Shown here one piece after another: positions 26,363 to 35,943 of a DNA stretch of 64,000 nucleotides. Position numbers and translations under genes: made by a program. This DNA comes from Bdellovibrio sp. NC01 (GTDB taxonomy: Bacteria; Bdellovibrionota; Bdellovibrionia; Bdellovibrionales; Bdellovibrionaceae): positions 3,596,001-3,660,000 of the forward strand of contig NZ_CP030034.1 of NCBI RefSeq assembly GCF_006874625.1. The letters are read 5' to 3'. Positions within the stretch are counted from its first letter, which is position 1. Each line of letters begins with the position of its first letter. The notes under the pieces are model-generated. The model saw only the letters and a list, made by a program, of their open reading frames with translations, did not search any database and was not told the origin of the DNA.

Positions 26363-27136
26363 TTACAACGTGATTTCGCCTTTGGGTTTAATTAGCATTT
26401 TGACATTCAGTGCTTGAGCTAAATCAGTATCAAATTCTTCGGAGAACAAATATTTAAACAAGTCTTCGCTCGACACCGTACGATCCCACCCGATCACTTG
26501 CATCTTAGACTTTCTTAAGCCGTAATAATCCGTACTGACAGCACCATAGCAGTTGGCGAAAAGAATATACTTTAAGCTTTTACTGCGATTCTTATTGAAA
26601 ACGCTTTTAGGCAAAGCTTTTTTTGAAGAGTCATAAATCGCACCATCATTCGAACCGTGCGAGTTCCACACGATTGCTGACGTATGCGGATTACTTACCG
26701 CCTCTTGAAGATCAGGAGTAAATGCAACCACATTAATAATCGTTCTGAAACCCCGAGCCGCTAACCATTTCGCAACAGAATAATAACGAGAAAAATCTTT
26801 CTTCGTCCAATCGTCATCTAGATCGCCAATCAGATAATAGAAATCACCGTTAGGATAGTTCTTACGATAAATAACCTCTGCCGCGTTCGGTGAATCTGCA
26901 GCGGGTGCCATATTTCTGCTGATGTCTTTGGAATCCGTAAATTCAAATACCAAATTGCGGACGGCATGAGTATTTTCACGAAGCTGTTTAGCGAAAACCA
27001 ACAAGTTCTGTTGATCTGTTTTCGCCAAATCCAATTTCACTTTCATGTTGATAGCTTTATCTGCAGCACCTGCTGTGCTGAAAGCTCCCATGATTAAGGC
27101 AAAAACGACGAGTGTCTTTTTGAGACATGATTTCAT
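26363..27136 (-). CDS. Exported protein with caspase-like (clan CD) His-Gly/Cys signature
   Basis: The 257-residue protein has a signal peptide ending in FSTAGAA and is probably periplasmic or secreted. I do not know its family. Two spaced motifs stand out: His160-Gly161 in 'IVWNSHGSNDGAIY' and Cys196 in 'YILFANCYGAVS', each after a hydrophobic strand. That His-Gly ... Cys-x-Gly arrangement, with about 36 residues between, is what clan CD cysteine peptidases (caspases, metacaspases, CHAT, gingipain) show. 'YYLIGDLDDDW' may be another core strand. No ribosome binding site decision was needed; the ATG begins the signal peptide. Function is inference. Confidence 0.7.
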   Translation of the reverse strand: MKSCLKKTLVVFALIMGAFSTAGAADKAINMKVKLDLAKTDQQNLLVFAKQLRENTHAVRNLVFEFTDSKDISRNMAPAADSPNAAEVIYRKNYPNGDFYYLIGDLDDDWTKKDFSRYYSVAKWLAARGFRTIINVVAFTPDLQEAVSNPHTSAIVWNSHGSNDGAIYDSSKKALPKSVFNKNRSKSLKYILFANCYGAVSTDYYGLRKSKMQVIGWDRTVSSEDLFKYLFSEEFDTDLAQALNVKMLIKPKGEITL

Positions 27137-27380
27137 ATCATTACTCCTTGTTTCGACTTGCGCTCCGTACTACGCACTAAGAAGCAAAGCCGAGGCCATG
27201 CATAGCGCTCTAAAAGACAACGTATTTCACCCTACCCGGGTACTAAGGTTCCAAAGCTGAAAAACGCTCGACAGATCTGTAGGTCAGGATTTCGCAAATC
27301 TAACAGTCTCAGAGTGAGAAGGCCTCTCGCACTCCTAAATAGTTGACCCCAGCACGCTTCTTAGAGAAAGTGCAGGGGCT
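27137..27380. other. Divergent intergenic region
   Basis: The 244-bp gap lies between the caspase-like gene (minus) and the ABC-F gene (plus) and should hold both promoters. It contains a perfect 10-bp palindrome, TACCCGGGTA, at 27233-27242. I see no gene or clear promoter hexamers. Confidence 0.4.
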
Positions 27381-29213
27381 ATGGGAATTACTCTGCTGCA
27401 AGTCCAAGATGGCCACAAAGCCTTTGGCTCGAAAATTCTATTTGAAGAAGCGACGTTCGCAATTAACGAAGGCGAACACGTCGGTGTCATCGGTCCCAAT
27501 GGTGCCGGCAAATCAACTCTGTTCAAAATTCTGGTCGATCAAGAACACCTTGATAGCGGCCTGGTTACAAAATCACAGCAATTGCGCTTGGGTTACTTAG
27601 AACAAGAATCAGACTGGAACGTTGACGACAAGGTTGAAGAATATCTTGCCAAGAATTGCATCAAGCCATTGTGGGAACTGAAACAATTCGGTTTGAAGCT
27701 TGGTTTGACAGAGCAACACTTTCAATCTCACCTAAAACAGCTCAGCGGTGGTTACCGCATGCGCGTGAAGCTTTTGTTCTTGATCGGCCAAGAACCGAAC
27801 CTGCTGCTTCTGGATGAGCCAACCAACTTCTTGGATCTTGAGACGCTTCTAGTCCTTGAAAACTTCCTGCAAGAATTCAAAGGCGCATTTCTTTTGATCT
27901 CGCATGACCGCGAGTTTTTAAGACGCGTGACGGATCATATTCTTGAAGTTGAATCTGGTGACATCGTGAAGTTTGCAGGAAACTTAGATGACTACTTCGA
28001 ACAAAAAGCGATGTTGAACGAGCTTTTGCAAAAACAAGCACTCAGCCAACAAGCCAAACGAAAATCCATTATGGATTTCGTTACACGCTTTGGTGCGAAG
28101 GCTACAAAGGCCCGCCAAGCACAAAGCCGCTTAAAAGCTTTGGAAAAAATGGAAGTGATTGAGCTCAAAGCGGCTCCGACTCACTCACATATTCAAATCC
28201 CTCCGGCAAGTCCTACCGGCAAAATGATTTTAGAACTTGAAAACGCACAATGCGGTTACGGTGATAAAGTTATTTTGAAAGACGTGAATGTCCGTTTAGA
28301 ACGCGGCAATCACCTTGGCATCGTGGGTTTGAACGGCGCGGGCAAATCGACATTGCTTAAATCATTGGGGGAACAAATTCCTCTTTTAGGTGGTGAACTT
28401 AAATGGGGCCATCAAGTTCGTTTTTCTTATTTTGCACAACACACCCCTGAAGCATTGAATGCAGAACACACGGTCCTTGAGGCGATGGCTTCGGCAGCTC
28501 ATAAAGACGTGACTCAACAGGAAGTTTTAAATATCGCGGGCAGTTTGTTATTCAGCGGTGATAGCGTTCATAAGAAAGTAAAAGTTCTTTCGGGTGGTGA
28601 AAAGTCTCGTGTTGCCTTGGGGCAGATTCTTTTGCAGAAGTCGCCATTACTTTTGCTGGATGAGCCAACCAATCACTTGGATTTCGACACTGTTGAAGCG
28701 ATGACGACTGCGTTGGAACAATACGAAGGCACAATCGTCACGGTCAGCCATGATCGTGGTTTCATCGGCCGCGTTGCCAATAAAATTTTAGAAGTGAATC
28801 ACGGTAAACTGACATTGTATCCAGGAACGTATGACGAATACGTCTGGAGTCTTCAGAAAGGATTCCTTTCTGAACGTACCATGGACGTAGTGGACAAAAA
28901 GAACGCAATTTCTTCCGAAAATGCGGCGGAAGCTCCGAAATTTAACTACAAAGAAGAACGTAAGCGCCTAGAAGTACAGATCAAGAAAGCGCAAAAGTTG
29001 ATTGAAGACTGCGACAAGAAGATTGCAGAACTCGCGAAAAAAAGAGACGCTTTAAATGAATCTCTTGTAAGCGGTGGCGGCAATAACGCAGCTTCATTGG
29101 CTAAAGATCTGCACGATACCAGTGCGATGATCGATGAGCTTGAAATGAAGATGCTTGAAGCTATGGAAGAACAACACAGCTTCGAGAACGAATTAAAACA
29201 GCTTATTGGCTAG
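27381..29213 (+). CDS. ABC-F family ATPase
   Basis: The 610-residue protein has two ABC domains and no membrane segments. The first has GPNGAGKST, LSGGYRMRV and 'LLLLDEPTNFLD'; the second has GLNGAGKST, LSGGEKSRV and 'LLLLDEPTNHLD'. A linker of about 80 residues joins them, and a C-terminal Glu/Lys-rich coiled coil (about 525-610) ends the protein, as in the Uup subgroup. ABC-F proteins bind the ribosomal E site and rescue or tune translation; Uup acts also in DNA-related processes. The exact subgroup is uncertain. Confidence 0.93.
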   Translation: MGITLLQVQDGHKAFGSKILFEEATFAINEGEHVGVIGPNGAGKSTLFKILVDQEHLDSGLVTKSQQLRLGYLEQESDWNVDDKVEEYLAKNCIKPLWELKQFGLKLGLTEQHFQSHLKQLSGGYRMRVKLLFLIGQEPNLLLLDEPTNFLDLETLLVLENFLQEFKGAFLLISHDREFLRRVTDHILEVESGDIVKFAGNLDDYFEQKAMLNELLQKQALSQQAKRKSIMDFVTRFGAKATKARQAQSRLKALEKMEVIELKAAPTHSHIQIPPASPTGKMILELENAQCGYGDKVILKDVNVRLERGNHLGIVGLNGAGKSTLLKSLGEQIPLLGGELKWGHQVRFSYFAQHTPEALNAEHTVLEAMASAAHKDVTQQEVLNIAGSLLFSGDSVHKKVKVLSGGEKSRVALGQILLQKSPLLLLDEPTNHLDFDTVEAMTTALEQYEGTIVTVSHDRGFIGRVANKILEVNHGKLTLYPGTYDEYVWSLQKGFLSERTMDVVDKKNAISSENAAEAPKFNYKEERKRLEVQIKKAQKLIEDCDKKIAELAKKRDALNESLVSGGGNNAASLAKDLHDTSAMIDELEMKMLEAMEEQHSFENELKQLIG

Positions 29214-29225
29214 GGACTTTAAGGA

Positions 29226-30047
29226 ATGAAAAAGGTTTTTCTATCTTGCACGTTGCTCTTCACGGGTCTTCTTCTGACTTCTTGTACGAGCTATTTTAAA
29301 AGACAAAGCTGCGAGAGTATCAATTGGTATGAACACGGTCGCCAAGTCGCTTTGCGCGGTCAATGGTTGAATGCCGATCAGACTTTGCAAGAATGTCGCA
29401 AAGTTGAAGCGAACGTCAATGAGTCGCAAGTAGATCTTGGTTTCAAATCAGGTATGGGCGAATACTGTACGCCGCAAAAAGCTTATCAAATCGGTAAAGC
29501 AGGAGACGCTTTCCACCGCGATATCTGCGAAGGTCCGTCGATCACAAGTATCCTGAACAAATACACACAAGGTATTAACGATTACTGTTCTAAAGCGAAT
29601 GCTTTTGCAGCAGGTGCTTCCGGCAAGAAATATCAAAACGTGTGTTCAGTGAAACAAGAAAAAGACTTTTTGCCTGGTTACCGCAAAGGCAGAAAGAAAT
29701 TCGTCGAATCACAAATTACTGACAAAGAAAATCAACGTCAGCAATTGAACTTCACGATCGTGACAAAACAAGCTGATTTGAACAATGCTTATGGCGAACT
29801 TAATAATCTGCAAAACCGCAGAAGCTTCCTGGAAATGCAAAGAAGCAACGCTTTAGCAGCGCAGAATCCGACACAGGCAGGCTATATCGAAGGTCAGATT
29901 AATTCTTTGACGACAGATATTAGCTTGAAACAGTCCGATGTGAATTCTAAGAAAAGTGATCTTGAGTCCGTGCGCAAACAACAAGATCAATTGGGTGCGG
30001 ATATCTCTGCATTCAGAGCTGAGCTTCCAAGCTTAGACGAAAACTAA
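29226..30047 (+). CDS. DUF2799 lipoprotein
   Basis: The 273-residue protein has a lipoprotein signal peptide with lipobox LLTSC (Cys20). The DUF2799 region covers about residues 28-165 with repeated Cys residues and 'WYEHGRQVALRG', 'FKSGMGEYCTPQKAYQIGKAG'-like segments. The last 100 residues form a long Gln/Asn/Leu-rich coiled coil. Function unknown; probably anchored to a membrane facing the periplasm. It follows the ABC-F gene by 12 bases, and its stop overlaps the stop of the convergent gene by four bases. Confidence 0.85.
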   Translation: MKKVFLSCTLLFTGLLLTSCTSYFKRQSCESINWYEHGRQVALRGQWLNADQTLQECRKVEANVNESQVDLGFKSGMGEYCTPQKAYQIGKAGDAFHRDICEGPSITSILNKYTQGINDYCSKANAFAAGASGKKYQNVCSVKQEKDFLPGYRKGRKKFVESQITDKENQRQQLNFTIVTKQADLNNAYGELNNLQNRRSFLEMQRSNALAAQNPTQAGYIEGQINSLTTDISLKQSDVNSKKSDLESVRKQQDQLGADISAFRAELPSLDEN

Positions 30048-31612
30048 AGTCTATCTTGTCCTGGGATGCGGAACCATTCGATCGCATCCACGAAAGCCTT
30101 GGGCTGATAAGCGTTTGCTTGTTGGCTCCAACGCACTTCCTTCCATCCCAAACTTTTGAACGACGGATTTTCAACGTCACGTTTTTGAATGAATTCGAAG
30201 ACGTTACTGACTTGTTCCAACTCTGCTTTCTTCATCAACAATGATGGCAAGTGGAACTGAACAAAAGCGACGCCTTTGTTTTGAATTCCAAAACCTTCTG
30301 CACCATCCGATAAGAACATGCCGTATTCGACCGCTTTGCTGTGATCACAACGATCCACAACCAAAAGTTTTTCTGTCGTGTCGGCATAATCCATCACATA
30401 GCTAAAGTTATAACCACCGCACTTTTCAACGATCGTGCGATTCGCACGAATTTGTCCAAAGGTTGCAAGCGGGATTGGATATTGCGCTGGCAGCATCCAT
30501 AAGTTGTTCTGATCACGCAAAGCAAACTGCAATTCAGGATGCGCTTTTGCGATCTTTCTGAATTCGGCAAAAGTTTTTGAATCGTCACTCAGTGGCTCTT
30601 GGCTAACCAACAAAACGTCAAATGATGCTTCGGCAAAAGCATCTTGGAAACCACTTGAGCGCAGTTCATTCGTTAAATTCGCAACAAACGTTCTGTGGGC
30701 TACAGAGTCCTTCGCAAGTTTAGAACTTGAAATGAACAAATTCGTATTCTTGATCGCCTCTGCCGCTTTGACTAAGGTCTTTTCTGGCATCGCACTCATG
30801 ATTTGTTCAGTCACCATTGGCAATGGAATCGAATGATCAGCGCGCAAGATACGCACTAAGTTTCCAACGAATTCATAACGATCTTTCATGGAAAGCTTCA
30901 TGTACGAATGAATCCAGTTTGAGACTAGCAACGGGCGAAGACTCAGTTCTGTGACTTGTTCTTTCAACTCCCCTTCAGCGTCTGCAACATTTTGGCAAAT
31001 CGCGAAGTGCTCGGACTGCTTCCATGAAGATTCACAGTAGGAGGGAACGGATTTTAAAATATACGGCCACTTCACTTTACGAATGGCTGTCGTTAAGTGT
31101 GTATTTGGGTCGCCAATATCAAGATCACCCGATTGCAAATACACCAAGAAATCTGTGAAGACTTCTTCCATCAGATCTTGTTGTGCAAATAAAGTTTCAT
31201 TGCGCTCGCGGTACCAGATTTTAGCCAACGCCTTTTCCAGATGCCCTGGAGCTTCCAAAAGCTTACTGCCAATGAACAGGTGATGACCCTGGATACGATA
31301 TAACAATGGATGCTCGTCCATGATTGTTATTTGAATTTTTTTATAGAACGGCTCAATGCTTTCAAGAAGCTTTTCTGTTTGTTGAATACGAGTGCCAAGC
31401 TCTTTAGCTTGCTGGCCAAAGTAAGCGCTATAGGGAGTTTCCTTGTTCACGGCGCAACGATAGATCGTGTCGCTTCCTTTATCGGAAAGCTTGTCTATTC
31501 TTTCGACAACTTTGGAATCGATACAAAGCGGTCTGCGGGTCATTTGCAAGACCAACAGGCTAAGTACCCCAAAACACGCGAAACTAAGATATGTAAGCCA
31601 ACGTGAAATCAT
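30044..31612 (-). CDS. Membrane-anchored protein of unknown function, 522 residues
   Basis: The frame is open upstream to 31717, but an ATG at 31612 begins a hydrophobic segment 'MISRWLTYLSFACFGVLSL', a likely signal anchor, and the 35 residues before it look non-coding. The rest is soluble, with helical and mixed regions and several Cys. An 'ALAKIWYRE' segment and 'LMEEVFTDFLVYL' (about 120-150) faintly recall a gluzincin-like helix, but there is no HExxH. I recognise no family. The ATG has no good ribosome binding site. It is divergent from the SGNH hydrolase gene. Confidence 0.7.
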   Translation of the reverse strand: MISRWLTYLSFACFGVLSLLVLQMTRRPLCIDSKVVERIDKLSDKGSDTIYRCAVNKETPYSAYFGQQAKELGTRIQQTEKLLESIEPFYKKIQITIMDEHPLLYRIQGHHLFIGSKLLEAPGHLEKALAKIWYRERNETLFAQQDLMEEVFTDFLVYLQSGDLDIGDPNTHLTTAIRKVKWPYILKSVPSYCESSWKQSEHFAICQNVADAEGELKEQVTELSLRPLLVSNWIHSYMKLSMKDRYEFVGNLVRILRADHSIPLPMVTEQIMSAMPEKTLVKAAEAIKNTNLFISSSKLAKDSVAHRTFVANLTNELRSSGFQDAFAEASFDVLLVSQEPLSDDSKTFAEFRKIAKAHPELQFALRDQNNLWMLPAQYPIPLATFGQIRANRTIVEKCGGYNFSYVMDYADTTEKLLVVDRCDHSKAVEYGMFLSDGAEGFGIQNKGVAFVQFHLPSLLMKKAELEQVSNVFEFIQKRDVENPSFKSLGWKEVRWSQQANAYQPKAFVDAIEWFRIPGQDRL

Positions 31613-31708
31613 ACAAAGGTGAAAGGTTGCAATCTCGAGACCACAAGGTCCGGTTAACCGAAAGCCACCTTGCCCTTGTCCAAGGCTTCGATGAAACTGG
31701 AAGTACCT

Positions 31709-32476
31709 ATGAAACACTCAGCACTTCTTTTATTTTTTGTAGCAAGCCAAGCCTTCGCGAATGTGGAAACTCTTATCATCGGCGATTCGCATGTTGTCGG
31801 GCCCTTCGGTGAAAATATGCATAAGATTTTCCGCGAAACGACAAAAGAAGATACGCGCACAATCGGTCTTGCTGGCGCATCACCTAGCAACATGGTTGCG
31901 ACAAATGCGAAAGGCAGAACCTTGAATTATGGCTTTGCAGATCGCAATAATGAAAACGAAAGACTGATCAAAGGCGGCAACCCTGCGGAGTTTCCAGAAC
32001 TAGGTCCGTTGCTTCAAAAAACAAATCCTAATCGCATCATCATCGAGCTTGGGGATAACTTTGCGGATTACCGCTCTGGCAGCGCCGCTTCGGATGCTTC
32101 AGCAAAAGCGCAAGTGAATCTAATTTTGAAAGAGCTTGATAAACAAGGCTCAAAAGCTTCTTGTTATTGGGTTACACCAACATGGACAGACAAACCAGGC
32201 AGCAAGCCCTACCAAAAAAGCAACGAGCGTCTGTTGCAATTGATCGCGCTAATCAAGAAAACAGCGCAACCACGTTGCACAGTGATCGACAGCGCCGAAG
32301 GTATCGGCATCGGAAAAGGTGATATTAAAACTGGTTCAGACGGTTTGCACTTCGACGGCACAAACGGAAAAAAATGGGCTGAAGCCGCAGCTAAAAAAAT
32401 CCAAGAAATCGAAAAATCAAAACAAGCCAAATCCCCTGCGCAAAGTGTTCCAAATAAATCGGGAGCAGTACAATAA
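31709..32476 (+). CDS. Exported SGNH/GDSL-type hydrolase
   Basis: The 255-residue protein has a signal peptide (MKHSALLLFFVASQAFA) and the SGNH blocks: block I 'IIGDSHVVGPFG' with the nucleophile Ser, block II around 'GLAGASPSNM', block III 'IELGDNFADY' with Asn, and block V 'SDGLHFDGTNGKKW' with Asp and His. Such enzymes are esterases or lipases and include peptidoglycan and polysaccharide O-acetyl esterases; the substrate is not known here. The frame is open 13 codons further up, but the signal peptide sets the start at 31709. The C-terminal 25 residues are Lys/Ser/Pro-rich and probably flexible. Confidence 0.83.
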   Translation: MKHSALLLFFVASQAFANVETLIIGDSHVVGPFGENMHKIFRETTKEDTRTIGLAGASPSNMVATNAKGRTLNYGFADRNNENERLIKGGNPAEFPELGPLLQKTNPNRIIIELGDNFADYRSGSAASDASAKAQVNLILKELDKQGSKASCYWVTPTWTDKPGSKPYQKSNERLLQLIALIKKTAQPRCTVIDSAEGIGIGKGDIKTGSDGLHFDGTNGKKWAEAAAKKIQEIEKSKQAKSPAQSVPNKSGAVQ

Positions 32477-32577
32477 ATCCCATCTTTCTTGGGACATTTA
32501 TAATTACATTCTAGATAGGTCGAAAATTTCTTTGTAAGCCTCTTTAAAGACATATCAACGCGTCCGATAGATTTGAT

Positions 32578-32895
32578 ATGTTCTCAGAATTTTGTTTATC
32601 TCACTTTGGTATCAATAAGAGTCGCCTAGGAGCTTTGCTGTTGCTAAGCATGCTCTGTTCTTTGAGCGCATGCTCATTAGACGCTGACATCGCTTCATTG
32701 GAAAAAGCGCTTTCCACTAGTTTTTCAAAACCGACAACAGCCGAAGTAACTCCAGCAAGCACACAGAACTCTTACACAACTCGCGGATATAAAGTTCAAG
32801 CTTCATTAAGCTATCAAAATACCAATTCAGATGGAACGACAACTCGAGGATTCAAAGTAAATACGAACGTTCAAGGCTCAATCTTCAAGGAGTGA
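32578..32895 (+). CDS. Small lipoprotein coupled to the fibre gene
   Basis: The 105-residue protein has an N-terminal hydrophobic segment with lipobox LSAC (Cys32; a second Cys sits at 27 in SMLC). The mature part is short, Ser/Thr-rich and carries two copies of a TTRG[YF]KV motif ('TTRGYKVQA' and 'TTRGFKVNT') about 23 residues apart. The AAGGAG site of the fibre gene overlaps its end, and its TGA lies five bases before the fibre ATG, so the two are one transcript with coupled translation. I do not recognise a family. The start has no clear ribosome binding site. Confidence 0.7.
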   Translation: MFSEFCLSHFGINKSRLGALLLLSMLCSLSACSLDADIASLEKALSTSFSKPTTAEVTPASTQNSYTTRGYKVQASLSYQNTNSDGTTTRGFKVNTNVQGSIFKE

Positions 32896-32900
32896 GAACC

Positions 32901-35834
32901 ATGAAAACACCATGCATCTTTCTTGGAAATTTAGTGTTCGCCTTGTTGCTACCCACTTTCACTTGGGCAGGCGCGGTTATCACTTATCATGGTCGACTTC
33001 TTGATCAAAACGATCAACCACTGGAAGCAGCGAACGTGACATTTCGCATTCGCATTTTTAGTCCGAGTCCTAAAAAATGTCTTCTTTACGAGGAAAGTCG
33101 AACTGTAAATATGACGGCTTCACAAGGTGTGTTTGTGATTCCAATCGGCGACGGCTCAGGCACTCGTTCGGGCGACGATCCGGGTCTTACGATCGAAAAT
33201 ATTTTCGCTAATAATGGTACGACTATTTCTAATTTGGTCTGTAACTCAACGAGTTCTTATACTTCTCAGACATTAGATCAACGCGAAATGATTGTTTCAT
33301 ATGATGATCATACAGGATATGGCTGGGACAATCTTCCTTCCATGGCTTTAAATTATGTGCCGTTTTCTGTGAACTCTCACGATACTCAGAATGTGGGTGG
33401 TACTGCTGCAAAATCTGTATTGCGTGTCGTAGATCCAAATCCCGCAAATCCTGCATTCGATGCCACGCCTTTAACGCCCGCTGGTTTCACGCAGTTGATG
33501 TCGTTAATTAACGGGACGTCTACTCAATATGAAAAAGCCGGAAAACTCAATGGCACAACGGTTCCATCGTTAACTAACGGGCAAGTCCTTGGCTGGAATG
33601 GTGGAGCTTGGACTGCGGTAACGCCGATGACTTCCTATACAGAGACCGACCCTTCGGTAAAATCTTTTGCAAAATCGAACCTGCCGACTTGCGCTGCAAA
33701 TTCATTTTTAAAAAATGATGGTTCTGGAAATTTGGTGTGCGTGGTCGCTTCAGGAACAGCATCAGGCACAGTCACAAGTGTGGCTGCGGGAACAGGATTA
33801 AAAACGGATCAAGCAAGCAATGCCGCTATCACTAGTTCGGGAACGCTTGCCGTCGACGTAGGAACCGGCGCAAATCAAGTCGTGCAATTGGATTCATCAA
33901 GCAAGTTACCGGCAGTGGATGGATCGCTTCTAACGAATGTTGTAGCTTCTAGTTTATCAAGCTCAGCTTCGATTAATATTTCAGGAGATATCGTATCCAG
34001 TAACGGCAACATTCAAACGAATAAATCGCTCACGGCCAAAGATGCGCTCTATCTTTATGATGCGAAAACTCCAACACCAAGTTCTGTTGGTTTAAAAGCT
34101 CCTGCAAACGTAACGGCCAGTTATATTCTAACGTTGCCGACAGCCCAGGGTACTTCAGGCCAAGTACTTGGAATGAGCGCAACGACAGGGCAGCTTTCTT
34201 GGATCAGCCCGAGCACAGGCACAGTGACAAGTGTCACTGCAAGTGCGCCACTTGCTTCAAGTGGAGGCGCGACTCCTAATATTTCTTTGCCAAAAGTGGA
34301 TGCAACTCAAGACGGTTATTTGTCTAAAACGGATTTCAGCGCTTTCAACAATAAGCAACCGGCTGGAAATTACATTACAACATTAACAGGCGATGTGACT
34401 TCCTCCGCATTCAGTTCGGGATCTGTGACCACAACAATTGCAAACAGCGCAGTGACGGCAACGAAAATGAATTTTGGTGGAGTGAATAGCGCGACGTCAA
34501 ATCTTGTGGTCAGCGATTCGACCGGAAAATTTTATTCTTTTGGTTGTAGTACTGCCGGACAGGTCGCTACTTGGACTGTCGCGGGCTGGGGTTGTGCTGC
34601 GACCAGCATTAATGCTTTAAATGATTTACCTGACGTCTATGTGTACGCTCCGGGCAACGTCATCTTTTTTGGGCCTGGTACTTCCCCTCCGGCGACAGAA
34701 AGCGGTGGTACGGGCGGAAACACAGTATTCGGTGCTAAGGCAATGGCAGTGAATCAAAACGGTGGTCAGAATACCGCGTTTGGCGCAGAGACGCTTTCTT
34801 CATCGACCTCAAGCTCTGAAAACTCTGCCTTTGGTTGGCAGGCACTGCTGTCAAATACAACGGGACAACTCAACACTTCAATTGGCGCTGAGTCGATGAT
34901 CGGCAATACGACCGGCAGCGAAAACTCTGCAATCGGTACCGGCGCACTTGGGGGCATAGGCAGCGGCAATAACAACTCCGCCATCGGTGCTTGGTCAGGA
35001 CAGGGACTCAAATCGGGAAGTTATAACGTCATCATCGGTTCTCAAGCTGTGGGCAGCTCGCCGAACTCTTCAACATTTAATAACAATACGATTGTTGGTA
35101 GCCGCTCTGCACGCTATCTAACAACTGGTGCAGATGCCAACGTTGTTCTTGGTTATCAAGCCGCTAACAACTTAACGACCGGTGCAAACAATATTATTAT
35201 TGGCAATAACATCAGCGCGGTAACTGCGACTTCAAGTAATACACTGAACATTGGAAATTTGATTTTTGCAAATAGCGTTGACGGCACGGGCACTACTTTA
35301 TCGACAGGCAAAGTCGGTATTGGTGTGAACAGCCCAGCTTATAAACTGGATGTTGCCGGAGACATTAACACTTCAACGTGTTTCCGCATTGGTGCATCCG
35401 TTGTTAGCGGCACCTGTGCCTCGGATCAAAGATTGAAAGAAAATATTCAAGATTACTCTCAAGGACTTAAAGAACTTCTGAGTGTTCGCTTAAGAACATA
35501 TCGCTTCAATGGCTTGGGTGAAATGCCTAAAACTGGTGAAACAGCTGTTGGTGTTATCGCGCAAGAACTAGAGCAAACAAATCCCGATCTTGTGAAGCCG
35601 CGTTTGGTGAAAATGCATCCAGAAGATACCGAACTCACTGAAATTAAAACGGTCGATTACTCGAAGTTTTCGTACATGCTTATTAACGCCGTGAAAGAGC
35701 TCTATGCAAAGCTTGTTAACCAAGATCAGTCTCTTGAAATTCACAATAGACAAATCCTTGCTTTGCAAAAAGAGAACGCCGAACTCAAAGCCCGCTTAGA
35801 CCGCCTGGAAAAGTCCATGCAGGGTTCCCAGTAA
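32901..35834 (+). CDS. Surface fibre/adhesin with YadA-like repeats and Peptidase_S74 chaperone domain
   Basis: The 977-residue protein starts at ATG 32901, eight bases after AAGGAG (GTG three codons earlier is less likely). A signal peptide ends at TWA near residue 20. An N-terminal domain 'VITYHGRLLDQNDQPLE' is followed by a long Ser/Thr/Gly-rich shaft. Residues about 600-780 hold YadA-head-like repeats ('NSAIGTGALGG', 'NTVFGAKAM', 'NVIIGSQAVG'). From about 840 'SDQRLKENI' begins a Peptidase_S74 domain (intramolecular chaperone of trimeric tail spikes), and a coiled coil closes the chain. The family resembles the trimeric fibres (MAT proteins) Bdellovibrio uses to recognise prey, as I recall from published work. 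Function here is inferred. Confidence 0.87.
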   Translation: MKTPCIFLGNLVFALLLPTFTWAGAVITYHGRLLDQNDQPLEAANVTFRIRIFSPSPKKCLLYEESRTVNMTASQGVFVIPIGDGSGTRSGDDPGLTIENIFANNGTTISNLVCNSTSSYTSQTLDQREMIVSYDDHTGYGWDNLPSMALNYVPFSVNSHDTQNVGGTAAKSVLRVVDPNPANPAFDATPLTPAGFTQLMSLINGTSTQYEKAGKLNGTTVPSLTNGQVLGWNGGAWTAVTPMTSYTETDPSVKSFAKSNLPTCAANSFLKNDGSGNLVCVVASGTASGTVTSVAAGTGLKTDQASNAAITSSGTLAVDVGTGANQVVQLDSSSKLPAVDGSLLTNVVASSLSSSASINISGDIVSSNGNIQTNKSLTAKDALYLYDAKTPTPSSVGLKAPANVTASYILTLPTAQGTSGQVLGMSATTGQLSWISPSTGTVTSVTASAPLASSGGATPNISLPKVDATQDGYLSKTDFSAFNNKQPAGNYITTLTGDVTSSAFSSGSVTTTIANSAVTATKMNFGGVNSATSNLVVSDSTGKFYSFGCSTAGQVATWTVAGWGCAATSINALNDLPDVYVYAPGNVIFFGPGTSPPATESGGTGGNTVFGAKAMAVNQNGGQNTAFGAETLSSSTSSSENSAFGWQALLSNTTGQLNTSIGAESMIGNTTGSENSAIGTGALGGIGSGNNNSAIGAWSGQGLKSGSYNVIIGSQAVGSSPNSSTFNNNTIVGSRSARYLTTGADANVVLGYQAANNLTTGANNIIIGNNISAVTATSSNTLNIGNLIFANSVDGTGTTLSTGKVGIGVNSPAYKLDVAGDINTSTCFRIGASVVSGTCASDQRLKENIQDYSQGLKELLSVRLRTYRFNGLGEMPKTGETAVGVIAQELEQTNPDLVKPRLVKMHPEDTELTEIKTVDYSKFSYMLINAVKELYAKLVNQDQSLEIHNRQILALQKENAELKARLDRLEKSMQGSQ

Positions 35835-35943
35835 CAAAACAGGCCTGTTGCCTAAATTGTGACAGCTAAAAACGCATATAAAGCTTCTGAGAGGGGAATA
35901 GAACCTGCAATTCCCCGCCTTGTTATTAATATCAGGAGGTTTT

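Noticed and set aside
31613-31717. An upstream start for the 522-residue protein
   Set aside because: The extra 35 residues lie before a natural signal-anchor start and overlap the promoter region of the divergent SGNH hydrolase gene.
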